This document shows, in pieces, positions 42,049 through 54,599 of a stretch of DNA of 64,000 nucleotides. The notes beneath the pieces are model-generated. The model had not been told where the DNA came from, made no database searches, and saw nothing but the letters and a program-made list of their open reading frames with translations. Location of the stretch: NCBI RefSeq assembly GCF_000090795.2, contig NW_003546260.1, positions 507,810 through 571,809 of the forward strand, written 5' to 3'. This DNA is from Amphimedon queenslandica (lineage: Eukaryota; Porifera; Demospongiae; Haplosclerida; Niphatidae). The translations under genes were made by a program, and so were the position numbers. The first letter of the stretch is position 1, and each line of letters begins with the position of its first letter.

Positions 42049-43888
42049 CTAAATGGTGAATGCATGATTTTTGAATTGAAGGGCATGAAGTAAACTTCCT
42101 ATTCTGCAAACAAGTATACAAGTGCTGTAGCGAAGTAGTGCCATCATATTAATGGTTGTAGGATCTTTTCGAAAAAGTAGATCAATTAGAAAGGTGACAG
42201 CCAATGAACCACAATCATTAAAATTCGTTTGCTGCTGAACATGTTGAATCCACAACTCAAGATTGTCAGACACAGATTGTATAATTGCTGCACATTGCCT
42301 AGCCAAGTATTTCGAAATAAATCCTTGAAATAAATTGTGATAAATTGTGGTATCTGCACAATTGCAATGAACAAGTACCCAGTGATTTTATTTATGTGAA
42401 GGATTTCAAAAAAAGGTGAGTCTGCTTTAGGAAAAGACAGTGCTGGACCAAGGGATGTATCAAACAGTCCTATTGTCAATTGAAACTGGTTTTGTAGAAT
42501 TGTCTGACAACTGTGTCATTCAGCCAAGCAGTAATTGAATTTAATAGTTCAAAACATTACCAGTCATGATGCACTTCTTGTATGCATATACAACACTCTT
42601 TACAACTCATATTTGATCGTTTTCTCTGTTGCTTTTTCTGAATGTTAATTATCTTCAATATTATTCTTTCTTTGCTGGTTATGTGATTTTAAAGATTGCT
42701 TATTACAAGATGCTGCTTTGGACATATCCAAGGGAGGAGGCAATACACTTGCTTTACGAAATTGATCAGCCTTTTTTCCAACCCGTCCGTTGTACCTTTC
42801 AAAAAGTGTCTTTCTCGTACTGGATGTACGAAGTTGTGGTTTAACACTGGGTCTTCTATGTGCATTTTGACAAAGCTTCAGGTGTTTCTTTGGGGATTTA
42901 TGAAGAGATAATCCATCTTTCTTAGACAAAAGAAAGCAAGCTTCATCCACTGCTTTCTGAATCTTTTGACTTATTAGTACAAGATTGTTTTCATTTTTGC
43001 AAGTGTGAGAAAATTCTTCTAAAACATGAAAATTTGATCTTGAACTAATTGCAATTGTTTTGCAATTGTGAGGAGAATGGTGTCATTCTCCTGCTTTTCA
43101 TTTGGACTTTCAGCTGGAGTCACAACCATGTTTATCTGTTTCATGTCACTGTCTTGAATAAACAAATTGTGCTCTTCACTGTTATGATCATTCCTTGCCT
43201 TTACTTCACTCTGCACCACAAATCCATATTCGACTCTTCACCCTCCTCCTTTTGCACTGACAAATGAAACTTCATTTCCTGTTCTTGTAATACAGATTGA
43301 TCGATTGTGAAAAGAGGGTTGTTTCTATATGATTCTGGCTAAGTTCCCCAGTCGCTGTAGTGAATAAAAATTAATTACAGCAGAAAAATACTTGCAGGGT
43401 AAAAAATTTTTTATAATAAATGCAGTCACATGTTGGAAAGTCATTACTCTTGCCTCCAAAATGAACAACATGTGTCTTTGCTTTATTTGATTGTGACACT
43501 ACATTGTATGTTTTGCCACTAGATAAAACTACAACATTTTATGGCAGTTGTACAATTTAGCAGAATGTAACCTTTGTAAACAGTGTTTTACAAACCAAGT
43601 TGGTCTATCCTGTAAATACTGAGAAACTAAAGAGTCATACAACATGGAACTTCAGGAGAACTTAGTCCTAAACAAAACATATTTTTGAAGTACTTCAGAA
43701 GAAACTTTCCAATAATGGTGGAGCACAATCCACTGACAGGCAGACTTGTCCGAATGAATATCATTGTAGTACATCTTAAATGATTTATTCGGAGATATGA
43801 CTCCATTATTAGTCTTAACATTAGTATGAAGACCGGGTTCTCTAAATGCATCACACCACCTCTAGAAAACAGAGACAATACCATTATA
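42049..43888 (-). pseudogene. Ulp1-type (C48) cysteine protease, element-borne, degenerate
   Basis: On the minus strand, from the hAT insertion point: LHTNVKTNNGVISPNKSFKM with KSACQWIVLHHYW (43830-43720), then NPNEKQ/KQLQLVQDQIF (43040), then AVDEACFLLSKKDGLSLHKS with STRKTLFERYNGRVGKKADQ and FRKASVLPPP (42950-42760). The protease domain is LTIGLFDTSLGPALSFPKAD (42480), an FEILHINK plus HW-type site, DLFRNTWLGNVQQ, and VQQQTNFNDCGSLAVTFLID (42240), with the catalytic cysteine in NDCGS. It ends at 42049. Ulp1 family members cleave SUMO-like proteins. Here the gene faces a MULE transposase and is broken by frameshifts. Its N-terminal part would lie beyond the hAT element at 46.4 kb. Confidence 0.78.
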
Positions 43889-46380
43889 CAGAGATGGGGT
43901 GAAGCACTCACCTCAGAGCTTGAAACACAATCACAAGCACTTTCAAAAGTTCTTAAAGCATTAAGCACTTTTTAAGCACTTGATAAAGATTGTGTTTAAG
44001 CAGTTCTATAAGCAGTTTATAGTGATTCAAGCACAATTAAGCATTTAATAATTATAATAACTAAAATAGCAAGTTTCTTTATTACATTGAATGAAAATTA
44101 AGGTTTTAAAACTCTTGTCTGTTAATCTGCACCTTTCAGGCCTAAAAATTTTGCCAGCCACACTAAACAATCGCTCTACTGCAGCTGAGGATGCAGGAAC
44201 TCCAAGAGTTGTCATAGCAATGGCTGCCAGCTAAGGTAGAAAATGTCTTCATTTTGTTTCCAGAACACAAGAGGATCTTCTTGTTCATCACTAGTTGGCT
44301 CATCTAAATATTTGGCAATTTCAATCTCTTGATTTGACCTTGTACTTCTACACCGTGTATTGGCAGCACGATTATTCATAAAGGAGAAAATTAATTTTGA
44401 TTTGTTTGTTGGAGGCTCAATTCCAGTTTCTTCATTAGTGTCGACTGTGATAGCTGTTTCAGCTGTTCGAGAATACTTGGCTGCTTCATCATGTAACGTC
44501 ATCTTCATACTTCCTCATTGATCATTGTCTTTACACCAAGGAAGTTTAAATTTGGGTTCTAGGATAGCTGCTAATTGATATACATGATTCAACTCAAATG
44601 CATTCATTCTTTTGTTCAGTGAGGTTTTCAAATCAGAAAGAAAGGCGGAGTTGTGCCTAGAGGCCATGCTGTTAATGTGATGCTGTAAACCACGGATATA
44701 TGGGAGAACATAGCCAGCTGAAGGATGGTATTAGATTTGAGAAAAGTCAGTGGCCTCTTCAAATGGCATTAGAATTTCCAGGAGGTCTTTAAGAATGCTT
44801 CTTTCATGAGCTGTCAGCTTGGGAGCATCTACAAGGTCATCAAACTTTCCTGGATCAGCAGCTAAGATCGATCGTATCATCTTCAGCTGCGAGTTCCACC
44901 TTGTTACAGTGGCAATTTCAAGTTTCTTCTCACTCTTCATGATTTCATTTGTAATTGTTGACTTATGCACGTGATTTCATTTGTAATTGTTGACTTATGC
45001 ACATGAGATACAAGCCTCAAACACTTGGAAACAATACGAATGATTTGCCCAGCCTCCTTGAATCCATCCTAGATGACCAGCTGTAGGGAGTGTGTGAAAT
45101 AACCATGATGTTCAACTGGAAGTAAATCAAGCTCATCACTGTCTACTGTCTCAGGAGCAAACTCTTCATCAATGTCATCTTCTCCGTTAGAGTCATCTTG
45201 ACCTGATGGATCTTGATTGGGACTCTCAGGCAACTGAAATACTTTCAACATGTTCGAAGCATTGTCTGTTATGACATGCTTCACCTTGGATGAAATTTTG
45301 AATGTGGAAACCATGTTTTTATATTAGTTGATAATGTTTTCTCCTGTGTGTCTTCCCTTGAAGCAATGGCATGACAGCATGATGGATTCTAGCTTCCAAT
45401 TGAGAATGAAATGAGTAGTAAGACCAATGTAAGACCTCATTTGCCGGTTTGACCATATATCCAATGTAATGCTCACTTTCTTAGCCTTATCTAGTCGCAG
45501 CTGAACATCTTTTAAAGCTTCATATTTTTTTGTATGAGTGTTGAGATACTGCTGAGAACATTATATTTAGGGTCCAGTGCATGTACGATCTTTCAAAAAC
45601 TATAACTTTCTACTGTTGATAGCGGTTGTAAGTCATGTACTATAAATGATACAAGCTTTTTAGAAATATGCTGCTGTCTAGGATCTTTCTGCTGGTATTT
45701 CCTGGTTGATTCAGTAAAGTGAGTAAGTGTTGTTTGTTCTGACCCATCTTGTGATTGTGTCTTCCTGTCAGCCTCAGTCTTTTTTAATAGTGACCCATGA
45801 CAATTTCTCATGAAAATGTAAAGTACTAAACATTCTAACTAGCAATGTACATGTCATACTAAGTAGTTCTTAGTTCTTACCATGTGTGACAGCCAATTTA
45901 TTGTAACCTTTGTACACCCAAAGATCACTTTACTGCAGTGTTTACATTTAGCCTTGAATGTTCCATCCAAACTTTCAGGCAATATATAATTGTTTAATAT
46001 ACTAGGTAACTTTTTTGCCTCTGTCATGATGCCTGCCGGTGTCAGTCAGTCAACTCAGTGATACTTGTCAGCTGGAATTACCGAATTAGTCAGCTGAAAT
46101 TAGTCAGCTGACATGACTCAGCTGGAAATTTGGTTCTATGTGCATGTCATGTGGCACCATTGACAATATGCAATATTAATTAATAAGTCTATTTAGCACA
46201 ACACCAATACATTTGCTAGAAAGTGCTTAATGCCTTAAAAAATGCTTCAGAAGCACTTCAAACAGATGTGCTTAAGCATAAGCACAAAGCACCTCAACCT
46301 TTCTTAGCACCTTCAAGCACTTCAAAAAAGTGCATAAGCACTTTTTAGCACAAGCACTTCAGTGCTTTACCCCATGCCTG
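43889..46380 (-). mobile_element. Complete hAT element with TIRs, subterminal repeats and target duplication
   Basis: The left TIR is CAGAGATGGGGTGAAGCACT (43889); the right TIR, on the other strand, is CAGGCATGGGGTAAAGCACT (46380 inward). Target duplication is CCATTATA (43881-43888) and CCACTATA (46381-46388), 7 of 8 identical. Both ends carry dense AAGCACTT/AAGTGCTT motifs (43900-44060 and 46215-46375), likely transposase-binding arrays as known for Ac-type hAT elements. Length 2492 bp. It interrupts the Ulp1-type gene. Confidence 0.92.
44212..46027 (-). pseudogene. hAT transposase (ZBED-like) of the 43.9-46.4 kb element
   Basis: It starts at 46027 with MTEAKKLPSILNNYILPESL, then CKHCSKVIFGCTKVTINWLS (a BED-type zinc finger) ending SHM at a GTAAGA donor, so an intron probably spans 45870-45830. 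Further blocks: NCHGSLLKKTEADRKTQSQD (45800), KIVHALDPKYNV, LRLDKAKKVSITLDIWSNRQ (45500) then MRSYIGLTTHFILNWKLESI, HVITDNASNMLKVFQLPES (45270), EIATVTRWNSQLKMIRSILA (44920), and dimerisation sequence EDPLVFWKQNE (44270). Domain order is complete for the family. Stops and frameshifts between blocks, and a local duplication near 44950-45000, make it inactive. Confidence 0.85.
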
Positions 46381-46388
46381 CCACTATA

Positions 46389-47185
46389 ACAATAATTTAT
46401 GAATATAGTTACAGGGGTGCAACCCAGTTGAGTCGCAACTCCCGGAAAATCTAAAAATTTATCTGCAAGGAAGTGGGTGTGGCACCTGAATGGTGGAGTG
46501 TAATGAGGCTCCTTTGAAGAACATTTTTACTCCTCTGTATGACAGCTATTACCTCATATTGACTGATGTAGACTCTTTTAACTGTTTATTTAAATTTATA
46601 AAAGTAAAATATTTGATTTTATAATTTTTACTTACGTTTTGGCTAGTTTGCCTGTGGTTGATTGCTTTTGGCTCTTTTATTCTTTTTCATAACAGTTAAG
46701 CAGTGAGATAGGCAAAGCTGAAGGTATTGTATAATGATAGTGCATGTATCATAGATGGTAAAAATAAATATTTCAAGTTAGTTTCTTTTCTAAGATGAAA
46801 TTGTACCATGCATATTTCCAGGTACCACACATCACACACTTTGTTGGGCCATTACCCAGGACTTATTTGTACGTAAAGGTTTAACTAAGATAAAATTGCA
46901 TTAGTATGGTAGCTGAGTTAGGCTTATAAGATTGCAATTGATAACTCGGGGTCGTATATTAAAATATATATATATATATATATATACATGCATATACACG
47001 TATAGTTTGACATTAATATCACAATATAACAATGATAATTACATTTACAATAATTGTGATAATTAAATGTCATAATTATAAATAAAATCATCTGTTATCA
47101 CTTCTGTTTCCATGTATTCTTTATCTGTACTATCAACACCCTCACTTATACTTACACTATCAATACCATTCCCTGAACAAGATCT
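46389..47185. other. AT-rich spacer with (TA)n
   Basis: No gene recognised. (TA)n microsatellite at about 46962-46985. The missing N-terminal part of the Ulp1-type gene should lie here if collinear, but I could not read it. Confidence 0.45.
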
Positions 47186-49642
47186 ACATGGTCATCACTT
47201 GCCTCGTGATTTGTACAATTGGTACATGTGCATCCTGGTCCACAACGGTCTCCTGCTTTCTTGCAGCCACACCTTGTAGTTGAGCACCCTAAGCACAACC
47301 TTGTCAAAGATACTTTATATATCCCTCTACTTTTCTCATTTCAGCAGGGTCTTCCCATCCATGCTATATTTCCCCTCTGTGAGTTTCCAACCACTGTTTT
47401 CTGGATTGGGTAGATCATTCTCAATATTTAATGAAGGTGAGTTTGCCCACATGAGACAGATGTATGTAGAGCGCATCCAGTGTCGCCAGAGAGATGTAAT
47501 AGATGGTAGTCTTTCATCTTCGGAAAGTATGCGCTCACTGACAATGCTAGTTATCTTTTCAAGCCATTCCTTGTGATGTTCGTAATCTGAGAGAGATGAA
47601 GAGATAGAATTGTATAATTGCCTAGGTGTTTTGACATTATACTTGGAGATCATAGAAGCCTGGTGCTTTTTGAAACACGCTGTACCAATCAACCTGATGA
47701 ATGACAAGAAACCCCTTTCTCTAGATTCTATATTTGCTAATGAACCTGGCATTTCTGTTCCAGAAATAAATGACGCGTGTTGAAAAAATAATTTGAGAAA
47801 AGTAGCCTTTCCGATATTTCTAAAATATGATGTAATATCTCTGTGCACACAAACAAAGACATCAAAACAGTAGTTCTTTCAGTTTCTGGTATTGCAGATA
47901 AATCTGAATCATCATTGATTGCTTTTATTAAGTTGTTAATATTAATGAAACGTTTCATGCGACTACTAGGGGGGTTTAACTGGACAGTGACTTGCTTAGA
48001 ATTATACATTGTGAAGAGAGACATGCCAATTGTGTAAACATCAGTGTCAGGTAAATACAATAGTACATTTGCTGTGCCACAGTTAGCAGCATGCCTCCAA
48101 ATCCTCTGATCTGCCTCCTTGGCATTACTGAAGAAACAGGGCTCTGGTTGAGGAATGGTGCTACTTGTAACTTTCCATGCAATGCCATTTTCAAAGCAGC
48201 CTGCTATAACTAGTGTTTGTCCCTCCTTTAGTAAGTTGCCGTTCTTCAATGCACTCTCCCCAAGAGCAATTACCAATGAGTATTTGCATGTTCTGCAACT
48301 AATCACATCCTGCCATTTCATTTTGGGGAGTGCACTATCTAAGGTGAAAGAGTAGTGAGCATGTTCTTGAACCTTTCTTCCTGATGTGTCTTTTTGTAGT
48401 TGCTTGACCATTTTTGGGTTGAATCCTACATCTAAAGGTGGAGTATCAAAAACTGTGTACTTGAGATGATCTAGAGCTAAAGTGTTCTTTTACAAATCTG
48501 CTATACATAATTTGGAGATATTCTGCTATGATTTTGGTACTTCTTAATGGCTTTGTGTGTATCAAAAACATGGCATCTAGAATGACACTGTAATTAGGCT
48601 GAAGCCATTCATTCAGTCAGTCATTAGTGAAAACTTAATGCTGTGTCTTCTTGTATCTTTTCTGCAGTTTGTCTGTCCAGTGACTTTTAGGAGCTTTATG
48701 AGGCACTTCATTGTCATCACAAATGGCCCTTGGAAAAACAGAGTACTGCTCATTAGCTGGATTAAGGATCGTGCCACTGAGAGTGCACCACACCAATCTC
48801 CTCTGCAAACATTTTATCATTTGTTCATTTTCCTTCTCTTTGTTTGACTTCTTCCTTCTTGTTTGACTCATTGCAGATATTGTCAGTAGTTTCTTTCATC
48901 TAATGGTCGTTGATGCAGGGAATGATTTCCTCAATAATTGGTGTGTAATATTATAAGATTTGTGGCTTCCTCTCCAACTGCTCTGAATGTCAGCAAGTCG
49001 TGCTGCTGTTCCCTGCTAGCTACCATTCCATTAAAGGTGTTAACAATTCCTCTGTCCTCTATTAAGTTACGTGGTAGTAGATCATTTTTTGTGATAGTTT
49101 CAATCATTTTTACAACATCTTGTTCTCGTTTCACAGATTCAATTGAGTTATCTGTAACCTTTGGTTCAATATTAATAATGTCCTTTTCTGGAAATAACTG
49201 ATTCATGAAATTTTTAGTTAACTTAACTCGATAATTCATAAATAACAATGCCTTTTGTAAGTAGGCTTCAGTTGGGTAAGTGATGGCACTCTTCAAATCC
49301 TTGTTGATGCACATCTCATGTGCTTTGTCTAGAGCTACAGCTCTCCATGGTTCTCTAGTAATGTGCACGGTAATCCACCGGACAAAAGGAAAGACAAAAT
49401 TTCTGTTGGAACAAGAAGCAAATCTGCCAAATGATTTGGTATGATTCGTTCATAAACGTCACGATCAAATGCAACAAATAGTGGTGTCATTTCTTTCAAA
49501 CTGCCAATGCAAAGTGTCAAGTTGCAACCTCTTATTGCTAGAAAAAGAGTGACAAAAGCAAAACAATTTCTGAAGATGAAATCTTCCCACAACTTCCAAG
49601 TGGAATAAATTTGTCCTTGCTTCTCTGTGAACGAAAAAATTT

Positions 49643-49878
49643 GTGACCATAATTGACAAAAGGGCCCTTATGGCGGATTTTAAAATTGATTGTTATAATG
49701 GAAAATATCAACCTGTGAGTGCTTTGTTAGACAATCATTGTTTCTAAAAGTTTCATGGTAACTTTTTGCATCCTGTGGAGTAATTTTATGTTAAATGGGG
49801 CTCAGGAAGTTGGATTTCTTAGGCTAGAAAGACAAATTTCACTACCCGCCATAAGGTACCTTTTTCAATTATGGTCAC
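49643..49878. mobile_element. 236-bp MITE in the PIN/CXC gene
   Basis: The left end GTGACCATAATTGACAAAAG and right end CAATTATGGTCAC are inverted, with inner GCCCTTATGGCGG matched by CCGCCATAAGG. ATTT flanks each side (49639-49642, 49879-49882). It splits coding sequence that otherwise continues from an NCS-type block into KVWEDFIFRNC-type sequence. No coding content. Superfamily unclear; the 4-bp duplication is only suggestive. Confidence 0.85.
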
Positions 49879-51082
49879 ATTTATGAGCAATTTGTCCTGT
49901 AAACAGATTGGCATCTTCTAACAACTGATTTGGATCACTGTTGTTAGCTATGCTTGTTTTAATCATCTGCAGAATGTTGTCCATGTCTGCTTGCTTGCTA
50001 AACTCAACTACAAATGGTTCAATGAGAACATGGTAAAAAGCTTCCCATACTTGTAGTAAAAAAAGGTGAGTGCGCTTAAAGTTACTGTACGTTTGTAGGG
50101 AGTGAAGAGTAGCACCGTTGTAGCCATTAGCTTTTGCTATTTCATGAAGTCCAGCTGTGATACCTTCATAAGTACATTCTGAAAGGTTTTGAGAGTATGC
50201 CAGTCCCCAGGAAAGATTAGAAGCTTCCTCAGTGACTCACCATAATGACGTTTAATGTTTGTAAGATGTTCATACGTTTTGCCATCACCTACTACTACAC
50301 CCTAATCCTGTTGCGATCCATTGCTAAAAGTAACTAGCAGTTCCTCACATACATGTAACATAAGTCTCTTCACTGTCTAGATTCACATTTATCATTTCTA
50401 AGTAGTGAATGGATGCTGTGTAATAGAGTACTGTTTTAAAAATTTACGCAAATCACTTAAAGTGCTCGATTCATCTTTGAAACAGTGAATCAATAGCATA
50501 TAATTAAATATGTTCATTTTCATGTCGTTTAGCGATTCACTTTCTTGTTGAGACAGTTCAAAGTTACTGATTGTGAGATGCTGATATGGATTTATTTGAC
50601 AGTGATGGGTCTTGTGTTGGAAATGGGAGTCTACTTTGAAGTTGTGACACTGCTACTGTACGTGGTCTCTTTGGCCCTGTTTTACCCTGTTTGTGAGAAG
50701 ATGGTGATTGTGCTACTGGACGACGAGCATTTGTAACAGTTTTAGTTTGAATATTATTAATGTTGCTTGATGGTTCTGAAATGGTTGATGTTGAGTGACT
50801 ATCAGTGGTGTCATTCAATGTTTTAGTCTGAGACACTTGTGAGTGACTGTCAATGGTTTTATATTGTGAGGTTTGTGGTTTCAGTTCTAGATACTTGTGA
50901 GACCAGTGACTAGGGAACTGCAGGTTGCACCAATTGTACTGTAGTTCCATGGTAGCTGCACTGATGTTGATTGCCACTGTGTACAGCAGCATTGCTTTGA
51001 AGAATATTGAAGTTATCAACTGAGGCTATTGTGAAAACAGAAGGAGAAAGTACTGTCCAAACATTTTTTCCCTGTTTCCACT

Positions 51083-51122
51083 AGCATGCATGCTGTAGCA
51101 TGCATGCTGTAGCATGCATGCT
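51083..51122. repeat. Three tandem copies of a 12-bp palindrome
   Basis: AGCATGCATGCT at 51083, 51097 and 51111, linked by GT, giving an exact 14-bp period. Each unit is self-complementary. It lies in a frame-broken part of the PIN/CXC pseudogene. Confidence 0.9.
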
Positions 51123-52509
51123 GACAAACTTGTCATGTGTGTCTGGTGAAGAAACACATCCGAGTCTATTCAGAATGCTTATTAGCTGTCGTGAACCACC
51201 ACCTGTCTCAACAATATCAGTTAAGACTGAAATGCTGTTGGCTTTCGTGGGTTGGTGATGAACATTAAAAGAGATATGATGAAAAGAAGATGGGTTTGTG
51301 TAATGTGGGCTGTTAATTTACTGTAATTTGATGGACTCTGTGTGGCTTGATCCTCCATAAACAGACATATGTTGAAATTGCATGGATCTTTATTTATATT
51401 ACGATGCCCAATTTCTTTGTTAATTAATTTGTTGACAATTTTTGCACTTTTATCTAGTATTTGTGGCTCATTTAAGTGCTCATTGTCATGCATGTATTGA
51501 AAAGAATCTTGGCATTGCTTTGATTGTAGAGCCCATGATAAGGAAGTCAAAAGGTCAGCACCAGTTTTGTACAATATTAAACCAAACTTTCTGTGTATGC
51601 ATTTAAAACTTGTTGATTTTTCAAAATTAGGATCAACTGATATAGAAGCCAACAGGGAGTGAACTTGGTGGTACCATTTTCTGTTTCAAGAACAACATCT
51701 GTATTATAGACTGAAGTAGCGATGTAAGCATTTATCACTATTAAGGCATTGAGAAAAACTCTGCAAGCATCACTCAAGTAGAGCCTTGTCTTGTGTAATG
51801 CTTCTGGCAACAGCTAGAACTGCACTTAAAACTGCTCTTTTTAGGTGAGTTGTCGAATCACTAGTTATCTCTGCTTCCAAAACTTTTATGATTTGAGTTA
51901 ATCTAGTCTTTACCATTTCAGGATCTGTTTCAATGTTCCTGATTATGGAAATGTGTGCGTTATAGCACGACTTACATAAGTCATTTGAGATCAGCACAAC
52001 ACCATGATTTGAGGTAAGCTGCTATTAAATCATCATTAGGGCAGTGATTTATGAAAGCTGTGCCTGTTTTTGGCCAAGCATTGCATGAGGCACAATGTGT
52101 GGGATTGTACAACCTTTAGCATTCATTATAATGATCTTTGCAATGCAAAACTTTACCATGTTCCAATGTAATGCCTAAAATTTCTTGAATTTTTGACTTA
52201 GATGTAAATCTGACATTAATGATGTTGTTATTTCCTGATCTATTTTAGCATTGAGGATGCATGCAATTTATTAATGGCTTTTCAATATGATTTTCTTTCC
52301 ATTTAGGAACATAATTTGGTTTATGATGGTATTGACTTGCTTCAAAGTAATGTTTTTTTACAAACAAATATTGCTGCACTTTGGTTATCAGTTGTGTTTG
52401 GCAAATGACGGAAAATAAAAGACTGGTATTCATCTTTCCAGCTAGTTACGGTCATCAGCTCTCTTGCCACATACGTGACACTGCTTTGGTGGTCCTTCAG
52501 CCATTTGGG

Positions 52510-53265
52510 ATACAAGATAAACAATGTATGCTTTTCTAGTAATAAAGCACAGATAAGTTTTATTCCTTTTCATGAGTTTTTAATTTTAAAGGTTAAATTA
52601 TGCCCAGTCAAGAATTACGTTATTGTTTTCTTGAGCTTTATAACTTTTTCTTTTAGGTAATACCAAACTCTTGACCCTATATTCTTTAAGACAAATTTGT
52701 ACTATGGATAAATAAATGACAAGAACAGTTCAGCTGCTTACTATAGTTTCTCTTGAAATATCTTCCCACCGCGCTGCTTTTACAAATCGTGTGTAATATT
52801 TATAGATAGCTTATTCATAGGTTAGTTATTGTTTGAAGTTTCATTACATTATTCTTTGTTATTATATTAAAAAATTAATAATATAAACTTTAGCTCCCCA
52901 GCTTCTTTAAAATGTGTGCTGTGCGTGGAAGTATCATTGCAGATAAATCTCGAGAACGGAGCATAACCGGACAAGGTTGCGACTAGACTGAACCAAGCCA
53001 AGTAGTAGACAAGTATCATTGAACAGTAGATGACTTTTGTACACATCTGAGCTGGTTTAACGCCAAATCTCGGAGATGCAATAGACTTTTTGCTGAGAAT
53101 CACTAAGACCACTTTTTGCTATAATGAAAACATCAATACAACAATACAATAATGTATGTTTATACATGAATTAGGTAATCCTTATCACAATTGCCCATCT
53201 CTTGACATGCATAAGTACACAAACAAACCACTTCTAATCCATCTAGACCAGGCTTGTTGACAATG
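52510..53265. other. Unassigned spacer
   Basis: AT-rich sequence between two minus-strand element genes. No gene recognised. Confidence 0.4.
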
Positions 53266-53269
53266 AAAC

Positions 53270-54052
53270 TCACAAAGGTATATATAGTAGCACAAGGGAA
53301 CAGTCATTTAGCTCACTTTGACTAAATTCAGTTGTGAAGTATAGAGGCTCCCAAGTTGGGTTCCATGACAATAAAATTTTCAACGCTTCAGCATCTGCTG
53401 TCACTGTTAAATGCTCAGTGATAAATTCAGCTACTGGGATGTACCCACAGTTGGACCAAATGCAAAGCAAAAAAGAGGAAGGGTGCACTTGGTTGTTTTA
53501 TATGTTGCATTGAAGAGGCAAATACCACTATATGTTATAAGTAAGCGTTGATGCCACCATTCTTGATGAACAAAAAGAAAAGTGGTACCATTTATTTCAT
53601 CACATGCTTCATCATCTTGAGATGTTTTCTGAATTAGAACTGACAAACGTAACCTTCCTTTTAGCAGAATGCTTTCCTTTGGATGCAGTAGACTGATTAG
53701 ATATATTAGCACTATCAACAGAACATTTTACATTAGAATATTTTGCATTTTTTGGTGTCAGGGAAAAAGTAGATTTTCCAACGACAATTCAACCAACCCT
53801 TCCAACTGAAATTGATCAAATTTAGGATACTGCCCACAACCAAATGCGGAATGGACAACGTTAAGTGTAATTATCTTTATCAAAGGGAAAGTATGCTCGA
53901 TCACTTGGTAGCGGTTTAACGGGATCTTGTGAATTTTTCTCTGCCATAAACTGACAGAGAATTCTTCGGAAGTTTGACATTCGTAACACCATGTGACACC
54001 AATTTAAATAGTTCTCTACGTACTTTCTCATTAAGTAATCGAACAGATTCAA
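53270..54052 (-). pseudogene. MULE-type transposase fragment (ZSWIM-like), degenerate
   Basis: Blocks on the minus strand: EKNSQDPVKPLPSDRAYFPF (53940), then after a gap FLFVHQEWWHQRLLITYSGI (53575), CLFNATYKTTKCTLPLFCFA (53515), VGYIPVAEFITEHLTVTADA (53440), and ILLSWNPTWEPLYFTTEFSQ (53370). This is the MULE domain, where active relatives read LDATYKTT and TDFS; here both sites have N and E in place of the aspartates (FNATYKTT, TTEFS). So the copy is catalytically dead besides being frameshifted. It is a different lineage from the MULE at 37.6-41.4 kb. Other domains of the protein were not found. Confidence 0.72.
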
Positions 54053-54599
54053 TTAATTTTTGTAAGTAATTAATTTTTCATGGCAGGGTCACAAAATACA
54101 TCTTCTGGACTTTAGCAATACCACTTTTAAAGTGTATTCAAATCAGGGAGTTGTTTTGCCTTCATGGCCCTTGATCGATTTAATGGAACAGAGAAATTAG
54201 GAAATCAAATATAACTATGAAAAATTACTTTAGATATTATATATTACTCACATTGTTGATTCTTTGATCACTTGAGTTGCTTTACATCCAATTTCTCTTG
54301 ATTATTGATTATGAAATCTAATAGACTGGGCATAAGAATGCTTAATAGATTGTGAAGGTTTCCTCTTTGTGCAAATGAGAACAATACTGAATTTAAATAA
54401 TAGGATTTAAATAAATACCTTGTGTTGATGAAACTGTCCATACTGGCAATGCTGTTCCACTGAGCTATCAACTTTAAATGCGACACCATCAAAGGGAAAA
54501 ATCCATACTTCCAGAAGAACGTGATGTTCCTTTTGTCTTATTATGCCTCTTTACAAAACAGTCTTTGTGGCTTTAAAATTTAAAGAAACAAATGTAAAG

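Larger units (their letters stand above)
47190..52504 (-). pseudogene. PIN/XPG-like nuclease plus CXC-domain protein, element-type, degenerate
   Basis: The start is the ATG at 52504 (MAEGPPKQCHVCGKRADDRN), a Cys-rich N-terminus broken by a one-base shift, then KPNYVPKWKENHIEKP. Middle blocks: DLCKSCYNAHISIIRNIETD (51970), [20 protein letters not shown] (50290) with [30 protein letters not shown] (49560), FVAFDRDVYERIIPNHLADL, and AVALDKAHEMCINKDLKSAI (49335). Then EADQRIWRHAANCGTANVLL and YLPDTDVYTIGMS (48130-48020), acidic sites of a PIN/XPG-I-like nuclease. The end has CGCKKAGDRCGPGCTCTNC (47250), a tesmin/TSO1-type CXC zinc domain. The same architecture is known to me from transposon-like proteins of sponges and cnidarians. 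Multiple frameshifts and a 236-bp MITE disable it. Confidence 0.72.

Noticed and set aside
42049-43888. Host SENP/Ulp1 SUMO protease
   Set aside because: The N-terminal extension with STRKTLFERYNGRVGKK matches repetitive element-type proteins, frames are broken, and it pairs with a MULE transposase.
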